Assembly (NCBI GenBank): GCA_902497095.1
Contig: CABVDD010000067.1
Coordinates: 1-5,960, forward strand
DNA length: 5,960 bases
From: an uncultured Faecalicoccus sp.
GTDB lineage: Bacteria; Bacillota_I; Bacilli_A; Erysipelotrichales; Erysipelotrichaceae
Direction: 5' to 3'
A program made the translations under genes and the position numbers. Of this stretch, positions 1-5,939 are shown in pieces (positions within the stretch are counted from its first letter, which is position 1; each line of letters starts with the position of its first letter). Under the pieces are notes generated by a model that worked only from the letters and a program-made list of their open reading frames with translations, did no database searches and was not told where the DNA came from.

Positions 1-2
1 AA

Positions 3-266
3 TTGAATGAAGAATTTATACAAACGCACAGTCAGAAAGGTGTGATCCATATGTGTCAGGCTTTACAGGATTATAAACAACAGTGTATTGATGAGGGAAA
101 GGAAATCGGTTTCCAAAGCGGAAAGAAAATCGGCTATTCAAAAGGAACAAGTAATAAAGCTAAAGAAATAGCACAAAAGATGTTGTCAGAAGGATTGCAG
201 CACGATTTTATTGCCCGCATGACAGGATTAAGCTTGGATACTGTTTTAAAGCTTTCTAAACATTAA
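3..266 (+). CDS. Rpn-family recombination-promoting nuclease/putative transposase, C-terminal part only
   Basis: This is the C-terminal tail of a longer protein; the reading frame is open to the left edge and the gene almost certainly begins outside the window. The first codon in frame, TTG at 3, could serve as a start, but no ribosome binding site can be seen and the tail alone is not a known protein. The visible 87 residues show a glycine-spaced basic helix (GKEIGFQSGKKIGYSKG), then a segment of the type KAKEIAQKMLSEGL and an ending like MTGLSLDTVLKLSKH. This order is typical of the C-terminus of Rpn/PD-(D/E)XK transposase-like proteins (PF12784 type), which often end in a 'TGLS.e.i..L' motif. 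The nuclease core and its catalytic residues would lie upstream and cannot be checked. Rpn proteins are DNA endonucleases linked to recombination and, in some cases, phage defence. Family assignment is fairly sure; activity is unknown. Confidence 0.72.
   Translation: MNEEFIQTHSQKGVIHMCQALQDYKQQCIDEGKEIGFQSGKKIGYSKGTSNKAKEIAQKMLSEGLQHDFIARMTGLSLDTVLKLSKH
96..143 (+). repeat. Imperfect 24-bp tandem repeat inside the Rpn tail
   Basis: Two adjacent 24-bp units (96-119 and 120-143) match at 16 of 24 bases and encode the related octapeptides GKEIGFQS and GKKIGYSK. Such glycine-spaced repeats are common in the C-terminal helix of Rpn-like proteins and can vary in number between paralogs. Confidence 0.5.
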
Positions 267-273
267 GATATGT

Positions 274-313
274 AAAAAAAACAGATGCTGAAAATTCAAC
301 ATCTGATTTTTTT
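274..313. terminator. Bidirectional intrinsic terminator between the Rpn gene and the glycyl radical enzyme gene
   Basis: An inverted repeat at 282-305 (CAGATGCTGAA and TTCAACATCTG, one mismatched pair, tiny AT loop) is preceded by eight A (274-281) and followed by seven T (307-313). Read in either direction it gives a hairpin followed by a U tract. It therefore fits both the plus-strand Rpn gene (stop at 264-266) and the minus-strand enzyme gene, whose stop codon at 312-314 touches the T run. Confidence 0.8.
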
Positions 314-2723
314 ATAACTGTTGTTCAGTTCGGGCAATGATATCATCTTGTGTAGCCTTGCTTAAGACATTGAAGAAGGCAGAATATCCTGCTACACGAA
401 CAATAAGATCCTGATGTTTTTCAGGGTGTCTTTGTGCATCCAATAATGTTTCTTTATCAACGACATTATATTGCACATGATATCCATGAAGTCGATTGAA
501 AAATGTTCTAAGCATCATTTCCAATTTTTGTTTATTTTCTTCTGTTGACAACATGGCCGGTGTTACTTTTTGATTGAGTAAAGAACCTCCGGTAATTTCA
601 ATTGTCGGCAATTTGGAAACACTTTTAAATACAGCTGTTGGACCATGTGTATCCATCGAATGTGCCGGACTAGAACCTTCTGCCAAAGCTTCTCTTGCCT
701 TACGTCCATCTGGAGTTGCCATGGTTCCAAAGCCTTGACCGACATTAGCTGAAATAGAAGAAGTACCCGCATAACGAATTCCTCCAATAGGCCCTCTATG
801 ATAACGAGTATTTGGATACTTCTTCATCTCATCGATATAAGATGCGTAAGCCTGTACGATCAATTGATCTACATAATCTTCATCATTACCATATTTTGGT
901 GCTTCTTTGATCAACATTTTCTGAATCTTTTGATTTTCAGGACTTGTAAAGTTATCTAAGATCGCATCCCATAAGTCTTTTTGCGTGATCTTCTTTTCTT
1001 CAAACACCAATTTTTTAATAGCTGCCAAACTATCTGCCATATTGGCAATTCCAACTTGTAAGCCAGAAATAAAGTCATAAATGGCGCCGCCTTCTTTTAT
1101 GGTCTTTCCTCTGGCAATACAATCATCTACCAATGTAGAACATAAAATATCCGGCACTTCTTTTTCTGAAGCCTGATCAATCGTATTTTCTACGATCACA
1201 CTCATTCGTGTTAATTCTCGAACTGTCTTATCCCATGCATTCATCAATTCATCAAAGCTTTTCATATCTGTAAACTGACCATAGCCTTTTGTGAATCGTT
1301 TTTGGCTTGTCAGATCAATGCCATCATTCATAGCCATCAAAAGAATTCTTGGGAAATTCATATAGCTCATACCCGTACAACGATAACCCCATTTCCCTGG
1401 AACAGCTGTTTCTACACATCCAATAGCACTGTAGTTGTACGCATCTTCTTCTTTGACTCCTTTATCAATAAAAGATGGGATGATGATCTCATCATTGTTA
1501 AAAGCAGGCATACCAAAGCCTAATTTCATCACTTCTATACACTCATCAAAAAATTTAGGATTTATATGTGCATGATAACGTACCGTTAAGTTTGGTTGTG
1601 TCAAACGTGTTTGAGCTACCGAACGAAGTACTAAATATGACATTTCATTAACCGCATCCTTTTTATCGGTTGTTTGTCCTGCAATTGTCACATTTTGATA
1701 CATTGGTGAACCAGCGCTGGAAAAAGTATGCGCTTGTGAACGTACTTTGTTGATGGTCAAAGCTTTGATCCAAAGATTGCTCAAAAGTTCCAATGCGTGA
1801 GACTCATCAATCAAGCCTTGTTCTTTATCTTTTTGATAATATGGCTGCATATATTGATCAAAACGGCCAAAAGATACCGAATGTCCATTAGATTCTATCT
1901 GTAATACTACCTGAATCAACCAGATGGACTGAATAGCTTCATAAAAACTTTCGGCTGCTTCATACGGAACTTTAGAACAAATTCTGGCAATCTCTAATAA
2001 TTCTTTCCGTCTTTGAGCTGTTGCGGTTTTTGCCTTCTCTCTAGCAAGATCTGCATAACGCTTAGAAAAGTTTCTTACAGCCTCTATAACAATCAAGACA
2101 GCTTCATAAAAATGATATTTACTAATAGAGGCAGGATCACAAAGGTCTAAAGCTTCTTTGGCTTGTCGTGTACGATCTTCATATCCTTTTAATCCTTCTT
2201 TTAACATCCTTTCATAATATACAGCTAAATGCGCATCACCAGCGTTCAATTTTCCTTCCATGCCAAAAAAACCAGTTTCCATATATACATCCACTTCTTT
2301 AGGAAGCATGGCCATACCTTTAGCACGAAGATTATTATTTTCCCAGAAAGGAGCAATGGAACGAAGTTCTTCTTTAGTTTGCTCAGTAATATAAAATACA
2401 TCACCATCTCGTTTTTCAAAAGTATCCAACTCATTGATCACAAATTCCATGGTATACTCAGGAAATACCGGAGCATCTCGATTTGACTCTGCCTGATTAC
2501 CTACCAGCAGACTTTCATCTTCAATATAAATATCCATTTTCTCTAAAATATTCTTTAACATCAAAGCACGTTTTAAAACAACCGGCTTTTCTTGATTCGC
2601 CTTATATGCTTCCGTACATAATAATGCTCTTTGTGAACGAACATAAGGTTTAGTATCTAAAACACTCTGACGATATTTTTGCATACGTGGTGTCAGAGAT
2701 CCAAAATGTTGTGTATTTTCCAT
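312..2723 (-). CDS. ybiW: Glycyl radical enzyme, YbiW-like (PFL/glycerol dehydratase superfamily); possible 1,5-anhydroglucitol-6-phosphate lyase
   Basis: This is an 803-residue cytoplasmic glycyl radical enzyme, close to the length I recall for E. coli YbiW (about 810). The thiyl-radical cysteine is Cys436 in GCVE, with Glu438 as the likely general base. The radical site is Gly779 in RVAGYSAFF, 25 residues from the C-terminus. The PFL-like barrel fills roughly residues 10-660 and the glycine-radical domain about 675-803. The single Cys followed by V-E excludes true pyruvate formate-lyase, which has adjacent cysteines. The stretches IESNGHSVSFGRFDQYM, AGSPMYQNVTIAGQ, GDAHLAV and ETAVPGKWGYRCTGM resemble remembered YbiW much more than PflD, HypD or the B12-independent glycerol dehydratase. 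YbiW has been reported to cleave 1,5-anhydroglucitol-6-phosphate to 1-deoxyfructose-6-phosphate; applying that here is inference. The start at 2723 is chosen because GGAGG lies 7 nt upstream (2731-2735). A start at 2801 would add 26 residues and fall upstream of the promoter. The activase is divergent. Confidence 0.93.
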   Translation of the reverse strand: MENTQHFGSLTPRMQKYRQSVLDTKPYVRSQRALLCTEAYKANQEKPVVLKRALMLKNILEKMDIYIEDESLLVGNQAESNRDAPVFPEYTMEFVINELDTFEKRDGDVFYITEQTKEELRSIAPFWENNNLRAKGMAMLPKEVDVYMETGFFGMEGKLNAGDAHLAVYYERMLKEGLKGYEDRTRQAKEALDLCDPASISKYHFYEAVLIVIEAVRNFSKRYADLAREKAKTATAQRRKELLEIARICSKVPYEAAESFYEAIQSIWLIQVVLQIESNGHSVSFGRFDQYMQPYYQKDKEQGLIDESHALELLSNLWIKALTINKVRSQAHTFSSAGSPMYQNVTIAGQTTDKKDAVNEMSYLVLRSVAQTRLTQPNLTVRYHAHINPKFFDECIEVMKLGFGMPAFNNDEIIIPSFIDKGVKEEDAYNYSAIGCVETAVPGKWGYRCTGMSYMNFPRILLMAMNDGIDLTSQKRFTKGYGQFTDMKSFDELMNAWDKTVRELTRMSVIVENTIDQASEKEVPDILCSTLVDDCIARGKTIKEGGAIYDFISGLQVGIANMADSLAAIKKLVFEEKKITQKDLWDAILDNFTSPENQKIQKMLIKEAPKYGNDEDYVDQLIVQAYASYIDEMKKYPNTRYHRGPIGGIRYAGTSSISANVGQGFGTMATPDGRKAREALAEGSSPAHSMDTHGPTAVFKSVSKLPTIEITGGSLLNQKVTPAMLSTEENKQKLEMMLRTFFNRLHGYHVQYNVVDKETLLDAQRHPEKHQDLIVRVAGYSAFFNVLSKATQDDIIARTEQQL

Positions 2724-2730
2724 AAAAGTT

Positions 2731-2735
2731 CCTCC
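2731..2735 (-). promoter_or_regulatory. Ribosome binding site that fixes the glycyl radical enzyme start
   Basis: On the minus strand GGAGG is followed by 7 nt and then ATG at 2723-2721. It selects MENTQHFG as the true N-terminus over the longer in-frame start at 2801, which has no ribosome binding site. Confidence 0.85.
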
Positions 2736-2745
2736 ATATACCTTT

Positions 2746-2774
2746 AGTCTATAGAGTGTTTTTATAATTGTCAA
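2746..2774 (-). promoter_or_regulatory. Sigma-70/SigA-type promoter for the glycyl radical enzyme
   Basis: On the minus strand a perfect -35 TTGACA (2774-2769) is followed by a 17-bp spacer and a -10 TAGACT (2751-2746). Transcription would start near A2739, giving a 16-nt leader that contains the GGAGG site. The perfect -35 box suggests strong expression when not repressed. Confidence 0.65.
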
Positions 2775-2780
2775 TTCATT

Positions 2781-2821
2781 TGTAATTATTTTTGGTTTCA
2801 TTTGAAACTTTATTATTTACA
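2781..2821. promoter_or_regulatory. Candidate operator: perfect 14-bp palindrome within a larger quasi-symmetric site
   Basis: The core at 2795-2808 is GTTTCA-TT-TGAAAC, a perfect inverted repeat. It is flanked at nearly equal distances by TGTAA (2781-2785) and TTACA (2817-2821), so an outer symmetry shares almost the same centre. It lies between the two divergent -35 boxes (2769-2774 and 2816-2821), where a bound protein could control both promoters. The DeoR-family protein encoded at 3744-4490 is the obvious candidate ligand, but that link is inference. I see no second copy of the core upstream of the regulator or the MATE gene. Confidence 0.5.
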
Positions 2822-2844
2822 TTCTTATCATATCTTGTTACACT
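2816..2844 (+). promoter_or_regulatory. Extended -10 promoter for the activating enzyme, likely giving a leaderless mRNA
   Basis: A -35 TTTACA (2816-2821), a 17-bp spacer and a -10 TACACT (2839-2844) preceded by TG at 2836-2837 make a TGn-extended promoter. The usual start point, 7 bp past the -10, is the A of the ATG at 2851. An alternative pair, TTGAAA (2802-2807) and TATCAT (2826-2831) with 18-bp spacing, would give a leader of about 13 nt, still without a Shine-Dalgarno sequence. Confidence 0.5.
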
Positions 2845-2850
2845 AACGGT

Positions 2851-3747
2851 ATGAAAAAAGGTTTGATTTTTAATATACAAAAATTTTCAATTCACGATGG
2901 ACCAGGCATTCGAACTACTATATTTTTAAAAGGTTGTCCGCTACGTTGTAAATGGTGTGCAAATCCAGAAAGTCAAAGTGAAACCATTCAAATTTTATGG
3001 GACAAAAAGAAATGTGTTCACTGTCTTCAATGTATTCAAAGTTGTACAAATCATGCGATTTCTTATAGAGATGAAACAATTCATATTGATGAATCGCTTT
3101 GTAAAGGATGTCTGACTTGTGTTTCAAATTGTCTTCAAAGCGCTTTATCCAATGAAGGAGAAACCAAAGACATTGAAGAAATCGTTCGTATTGCCTTACA
3201 AGATAAAGATTTTTATGAAGAATCTAACGGTGGTATCACCATATCCGGTGGAGAAGGAATGTCACAACCCGAATTTTTAAAAGATCTGGTCAGGGAATTG
3301 AAAAAATATGATCTTCACGTTGCGATTGAAACGACTGGCTATATTCCAGAACAGACATTTCATGAATTGGCACCATTATTTGATTTATTATTATTTGATG
3401 TCAAACATTATGATACCCATCGACATTTTGAAGGCACTGGTGTTTATAATCAACTGATTATAAACAACTTAAAATGGGCTGTAAATCAAGGATTAACTAT
3501 ACTGCCTCGTATTCCCGTAATCCCTGAATTTAATGACTCTTTACAGGATGCCAAAGGTTTAGCTAGTTTAATTAGCAAAATCGGATTAACCCAAGTACAG
3601 CTGCTTCCTTTCCATCAATTTGGAGAACGCAAATATGAAATGATGCATAGAGAATATGCTTATAAAGATTTCAAAGCCCTCCAAAAAGAAGATTTAATTG
3701 ATTATCAAAACGAATTTATAAAAAAAGGCTTAGATTGTTTTTTCTAA
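2851..3747 (+). CDS. ybiY: Glycyl radical enzyme activating protein (radical SAM, YbiY/PflC-like)
   Basis: This 298-residue cytoplasmic radical-SAM enzyme should abstract the hydrogen from Gly779 of the divergent YbiW-like enzyme. The N-terminus FSIHDGPGIRTTIFLKGC is the standard activase signature. Cys29, Cys33 and Cys36 form the CxxxCxxC site for the SAM-binding 4Fe-4S cluster. Two further cluster sites, Cys55/58/61/65 and Cys84/87/90/94, form the ferredoxin-like insert seen in YbiY-type activases but absent from PflA. The SAM-contacting GGE motif is at 133-135 and is followed by Gly136 rather than the more usual Pro. The ATG at 2851 is the only reasonable start: the upstream frame has no ATG, GTG or TTG before a stop at 2803-2805, and the protein already begins where the family does. 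No Shine-Dalgarno sequence precedes it. Its stop overlaps the DeoR stop tail-to-tail. Pairing with the neighbouring enzyme follows from context; the exact partner is inferred. Confidence 0.93.
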   Translation: MKKGLIFNIQKFSIHDGPGIRTTIFLKGCPLRCKWCANPESQSETIQILWDKKKCVHCLQCIQSCTNHAISYRDETIHIDESLCKGCLTCVSNCLQSALSNEGETKDIEEIVRIALQDKDFYEESNGGITISGGEGMSQPEFLKDLVRELKKYDLHVAIETTGYIPEQTFHELAPLFDLLLFDVKHYDTHRHFEGTGVYNQLIINNLKWAVNQGLTILPRIPVIPEFNDSLQDAKGLASLISKIGLTQVQLLPFHQFGERKYEMMHREYAYKDFKALQKEDLIDYQNEFIKKGLDCFF

Positions 3748-3753
3748 GCCTTT
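3724..3753. terminator. Shared hairpin terminator across the converging ends of the activase and deoR genes
   Basis: AAAGGCTTAGA (3724-3734) and TCTAAGCCTTT (3743-3753) form a perfect 11-bp stem with an 8-nt loop; both stop codons (3745-3747 plus, 3746-3744 minus) lie in the right arm. On the minus strand the stem runs into a long U tract (the A run from 3721), giving a strong terminator for deoR. On the plus strand only a short TTTAT follows, so termination of the activase transcript would be weaker. Confidence 0.68.
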
Positions 3754-4490
3754 ATGATCTTAACATTCTGTGTTAATAAATATTGTTCTTGTTCTAATGG
3801 AATATCTTTATTGGTGATCAAAGTATGAATTCGACTTGTATCAATCAAAGAAACATTTCCTTTTTGATAAAACTTGGAAGAATCGGTTACCACAATGACT
3901 TTTTCAACTTGTTTGGCCATATCTTGTACCGCTACACTTCGCATATAGTCATTACCGGTAAAGCCTGTACGAATACTAAAACCATCTGTCCCAATAAAAA
4001 GTTTATCCGCAAAATAAGCCTGGGCACACTGTGCTGTCATCGGTCCTACCATAACTTGCGATTCTTTTTGATAATTTCCTCCTAAAAGTACAATTTCCAC
4101 ATTTTCGATCTTACGTACATAATCCGCAATAAACGCTGAATTGGTCACAATTGTCACATCTTTTTTTGTCTGTGCAATTTCTACTGCCAATAAAGCACAA
4201 CAAGAACCACTTTCGATAAATATCGTTTCACCATCTTCTACAAGCTGTGCTGCTTTTTTTACGATCTGCATCTTTTGTTCAAAATGATACGCCAATCGTT
4301 TATTAATATCATCACTGTTATTTAACGTGGCATAACCATGTTCCCTTATCAACATTCCACTTTGTTCTAAAGCAATCAGATCTTTTCGAATCGTCACTTG
4401 AGAAACATTTAAAAGCTCTGAAAGACGTGTGACTTCCATTTTATGATATCGACTTAACAATTCCAATATTTTCGCATGTCTATCATTCAT
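3744..4490 (-). CDS. DeoR-family transcriptional regulator
   Basis: This 248-residue protein has the normal DeoR length and two-domain plan. Residues 5-53 form the winged helix-turn-helix, with VTRLSELLNVSQVTIRKDL holding the recognition helix (about 30-38) and REHGYA as the wing, where many relatives have HGGA. Residues about 73-235 form the DeoR effector domain: IFIESGSCC (90-98), IVTNS (114-118), LLGGNY (135-140), FIGTDGFS (165-172) and VTDSSKF (201-207). Family members usually bind a phosphorylated sugar or polyol intermediate and repress a catabolic operon. Here a sugar phosphate handled by the adjacent glycyl radical enzyme is a sensible effector guess. The ATG at 4490 has no Shine-Dalgarno sequence; the frame upstream meets a stop without another start codon, so the start is firm. 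It converges on the activase with a 4-bp overlap and follows the MATE gene by 42 bp. The specific target and ligand are not shown by the sequence. Confidence 0.92.
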   Translation of the reverse strand: MNDRHAKILELLSRYHKMEVTRLSELLNVSQVTIRKDLIALEQSGMLIREHGYATLNNSDDINKRLAYHFEQKMQIVKKAAQLVEDGETIFIESGSCCALLAVEIAQTKKDVTIVTNSAFIADYVRKIENVEIVLLGGNYQKESQVMVGPMTAQCAQAYFADKLFIGTDGFSIRTGFTGNDYMRSVAVQDMAKQVEKVIVVTDSSKFYQKGNVSLIDTSRIHTLITNKDIPLEQEQYLLTQNVKIIKA

Positions 4491-4496
4491 AGGATA

Positions 4497-4525
4497 AGAA
4501 TACCATTATCTCTTTTTAAAAACAA
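4497..4525 (-). promoter_or_regulatory. Extended -10 promoter for deoR, likely giving a leaderless mRNA
   Basis: On the minus strand, TTGTTT (4525-4520), a 17-bp spacer and TATTCT (4502-4497), preceded by TG at 4505-4504, make an extended -10 promoter. The predicted start is A4490, the first base of the ATG. The 42-bp gap between the MATE stop and deoR has no convincing terminator, so deoR could also be read from the MATE transcript. Confidence 0.45.
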
Positions 4526-4532
4526 TGAAGAG

Positions 4533-5903
4533 TCATTCTTGTGAAAATTTTATACGATACATCCATTTTTTGCGAAAGAGTCGAATCAAAAATAAAATAC
4601 CGCGCACATTCAGTTCCAAGGCCATCGCAAACCAAACACCCTGCAGACCATGTTGACCAGCTAATAATGTCGCCAAAGGAATTCGAACAAACCACATACT
4701 GATAAGATTCATCAAAGAAGAAGATAGAGTATCGCCAGCGCCTTGTAACACACCGGCTACGACAATACTGGCTCCATACATTGGTTCGGCAAAAGCTTCT
4801 ATGCGAAGTATCTGTACACCTAAGTTAACGATTTGTGCATCCGGTGTTAATAAATGCATCATAAAAGGAGAGCCAAAATACATAAATAAACCGGAACATG
4901 TCATCAAAACAACACCAAGGCCTGTTGTCAATAATCCTAAACGATAGGTTAAATCCTGACGCTTTGCGCCAATGCTTTGTCCAATCAATGTTATTGCAGC
5001 ACTTTGCACCCCATAGCCGGGCATGTAACACAAACTTTCTGCGGTGATCCCAAAACTGTTAGCCGCAATCGCAATAGTGCCTAATGGAGATACGATACGT
5101 GTAAATGCGATATAGGCACTACTTGTCACAAATCGATCCAATCCTACCGGTAGTCCAATCTGCAGTGCTCTTTTTATCGTATATCGATCAAAATGCAGAT
5201 TTTCATCTTTATGTAACTTTAAAATATCACTTCTAAAAAATAAATATCCACATAACAATATTGATACAACAAGTTGTGAACATCCTGTACCAATACTTGC
5301 TCCCATAACACCTAAATCTAAATAGAAAATAAAAAACAAGTTAAAGAAAACATCAAATATACACATCAGTATATTCAATAAGCTTGGTATTTTCATATTT
5401 CCTGATGCCTGCAACATACCAGTTGCCATATAATTGAGCTGTTGAAAAGGTAAAAAAAGCACAAATACCAAAAAATATAAATACGCATTCTGTACGATCT
5501 CTGGCGTTCCTTTTAACCATACCGGCAAAAAAGGAGCTATCAGACAACCAATAAAACTTAATACCAATACAAACAATAGACTTACCACAAAACCTTGTTT
5601 CATGATATTTCTGGCATTTTTAAAGCTTTTAGCTCCCACCGCATGCGCAACTTGTACACTAAATCCAGTAATACCGGCAAAACATATGCCTCCAAACATC
5701 CATGTAGTGCTGGATACCAAACCAATGCTTGCGGAAGCATTTGCACCTAAACTTCCTACCATACTGGCATCGATATACTGCATGACCGTACTGGAAATCT
5801 GGGAAAGAATAGCTGGTATAGCCAGTAAAAATATCATTTTAATTTGATCGGATGTATGTAATATTTCTCCATTTCTTAATTTAGATAAATACTGATTCTG
5901 CAT
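4533..5903 (-). CDS. MATE-family multidrug/organic cation efflux transporter
   Basis: This 456-residue inner-membrane protein has about 12 hydrophobic segments and the usual MATE length (about 450-470). The N-lobe opens with AIPAILSQISS and YIDASMVG in the first helix; Asp45 there probably matches the conserved first-helix Asp of NorM-type transporters. QVAHAVGAK ends the first helix group. The C-lobe repeats the pattern with GLPVGLDRFVTSSAYIAF and GQSIGAKR, showing the two-lobe pseudo-symmetry. The tail FRKKWMYRIKF is basic and likely cytoplasmic. MATE proteins expel drugs or metabolites using Na+ or H+ gradients; the substrate cannot be told here. The start at 5903 is preferred because GGAGG (5913-5909) lies 5 nt upstream. 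A start at 5915 would add four residues with only a poorly spaced GGGG before it. It is followed after 42 bp by deoR on the same strand. A functional tie to the glycyl radical module is possible but unsupported. Confidence 0.9.
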   Translation of the reverse strand: MQNQYLSKLRNGEILHTSDQIKMIFLLAIPAILSQISSTVMQYIDASMVGSLGANASASIGLVSSTTWMFGGICFAGITGFSVQVAHAVGAKSFKNARNIMKQGFVVSLLFVLVLSFIGCLIAPFLPVWLKGTPEIVQNAYLYFLVFVLFLPFQQLNYMATGMLQASGNMKIPSLLNILMCIFDVFFNLFFIFYLDLGVMGASIGTGCSQLVVSILLCGYLFFRSDILKLHKDENLHFDRYTIKRALQIGLPVGLDRFVTSSAYIAFTRIVSPLGTIAIAANSFGITAESLCYMPGYGVQSAAITLIGQSIGAKRQDLTYRLGLLTTGLGVVLMTCSGLFMYFGSPFMMHLLTPDAQIVNLGVQILRIEAFAEPMYGASIVVAGVLQGAGDTLSSSLMNLISMWFVRIPLATLLAGQHGLQGVWFAMALELNVRGILFLIRLFRKKWMYRIKFSQE

Positions 5904-5908
5904 ATTTT

Positions 5909-5913
5909 CCTCC
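5909..5913 (-). promoter_or_regulatory. Ribosome binding site that decides the MATE start
   Basis: GGAGG on the minus strand is followed by 5 nt and then ATG at 5903-5901. It overlaps the codons just after the alternative ATG at 5915, which argues for MQNQYLSK as the true N-terminus. Confidence 0.7.
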
Positions 5914-5919
5914 ATTTCC

Positions 5920-5939
5920 CCGCGTCTAAAGTCGCGCGG
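5920..5939 (-). promoter_or_regulatory. GC-rich hairpin in the MATE leader
   Basis: CCGCG (5920-5924) and CGCGG (5935-5939) form a 5-bp all-GC stem with a 10-nt loop; an alternative register pairs CGCG 5921-5924 with 5933-5936. It ends 6 nt before the GGAGG site and is strikingly GC-rich for this AT-rich sequence. It could affect translation initiation or be a small attenuator; no U tract follows, so it is not an intrinsic terminator. I see no clear promoter between it and the right edge. Confidence 0.4.

Noticed and set aside
3..5. TTG at 3 as the true start of the first gene.
   Set aside because: The segment matches only the C-terminal tail of Rpn-like proteins and the frame is open to the edge, so the gene most likely begins upstream.
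563..787. Short open frames inside the enzyme gene on either strand (for example 563-787, 1302-1523, 2229-2486, 2246-2434).
   Set aside because: They lie within a strongly supported gene, have no ribosome binding sites or recognisable domains, and are shadow frames.
2724..2801. A longer N-terminus for the glycyl radical enzyme starting at 2801.
   Set aside because: The extra 26 residues have no ribosome binding site, do not resemble the family and are encoded across the predicted promoter; GGAGG points to 2723.
2918..3127. Short open frames antisense to or within the activase, deoR and MATE genes (2918-3127, 3825-4085, 4825-5031, 5353-5547, 5602-5847).
   Set aside because: Compositional shadows of conserved genes, with low-complexity or membrane-like translations produced by the opposite frame.
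4509..4533. A hairpin terminator after the MATE gene (CTCTT paired with AAGAG).
   Set aside because: Only five weak base pairs with a 13-nt loop and no U tract.
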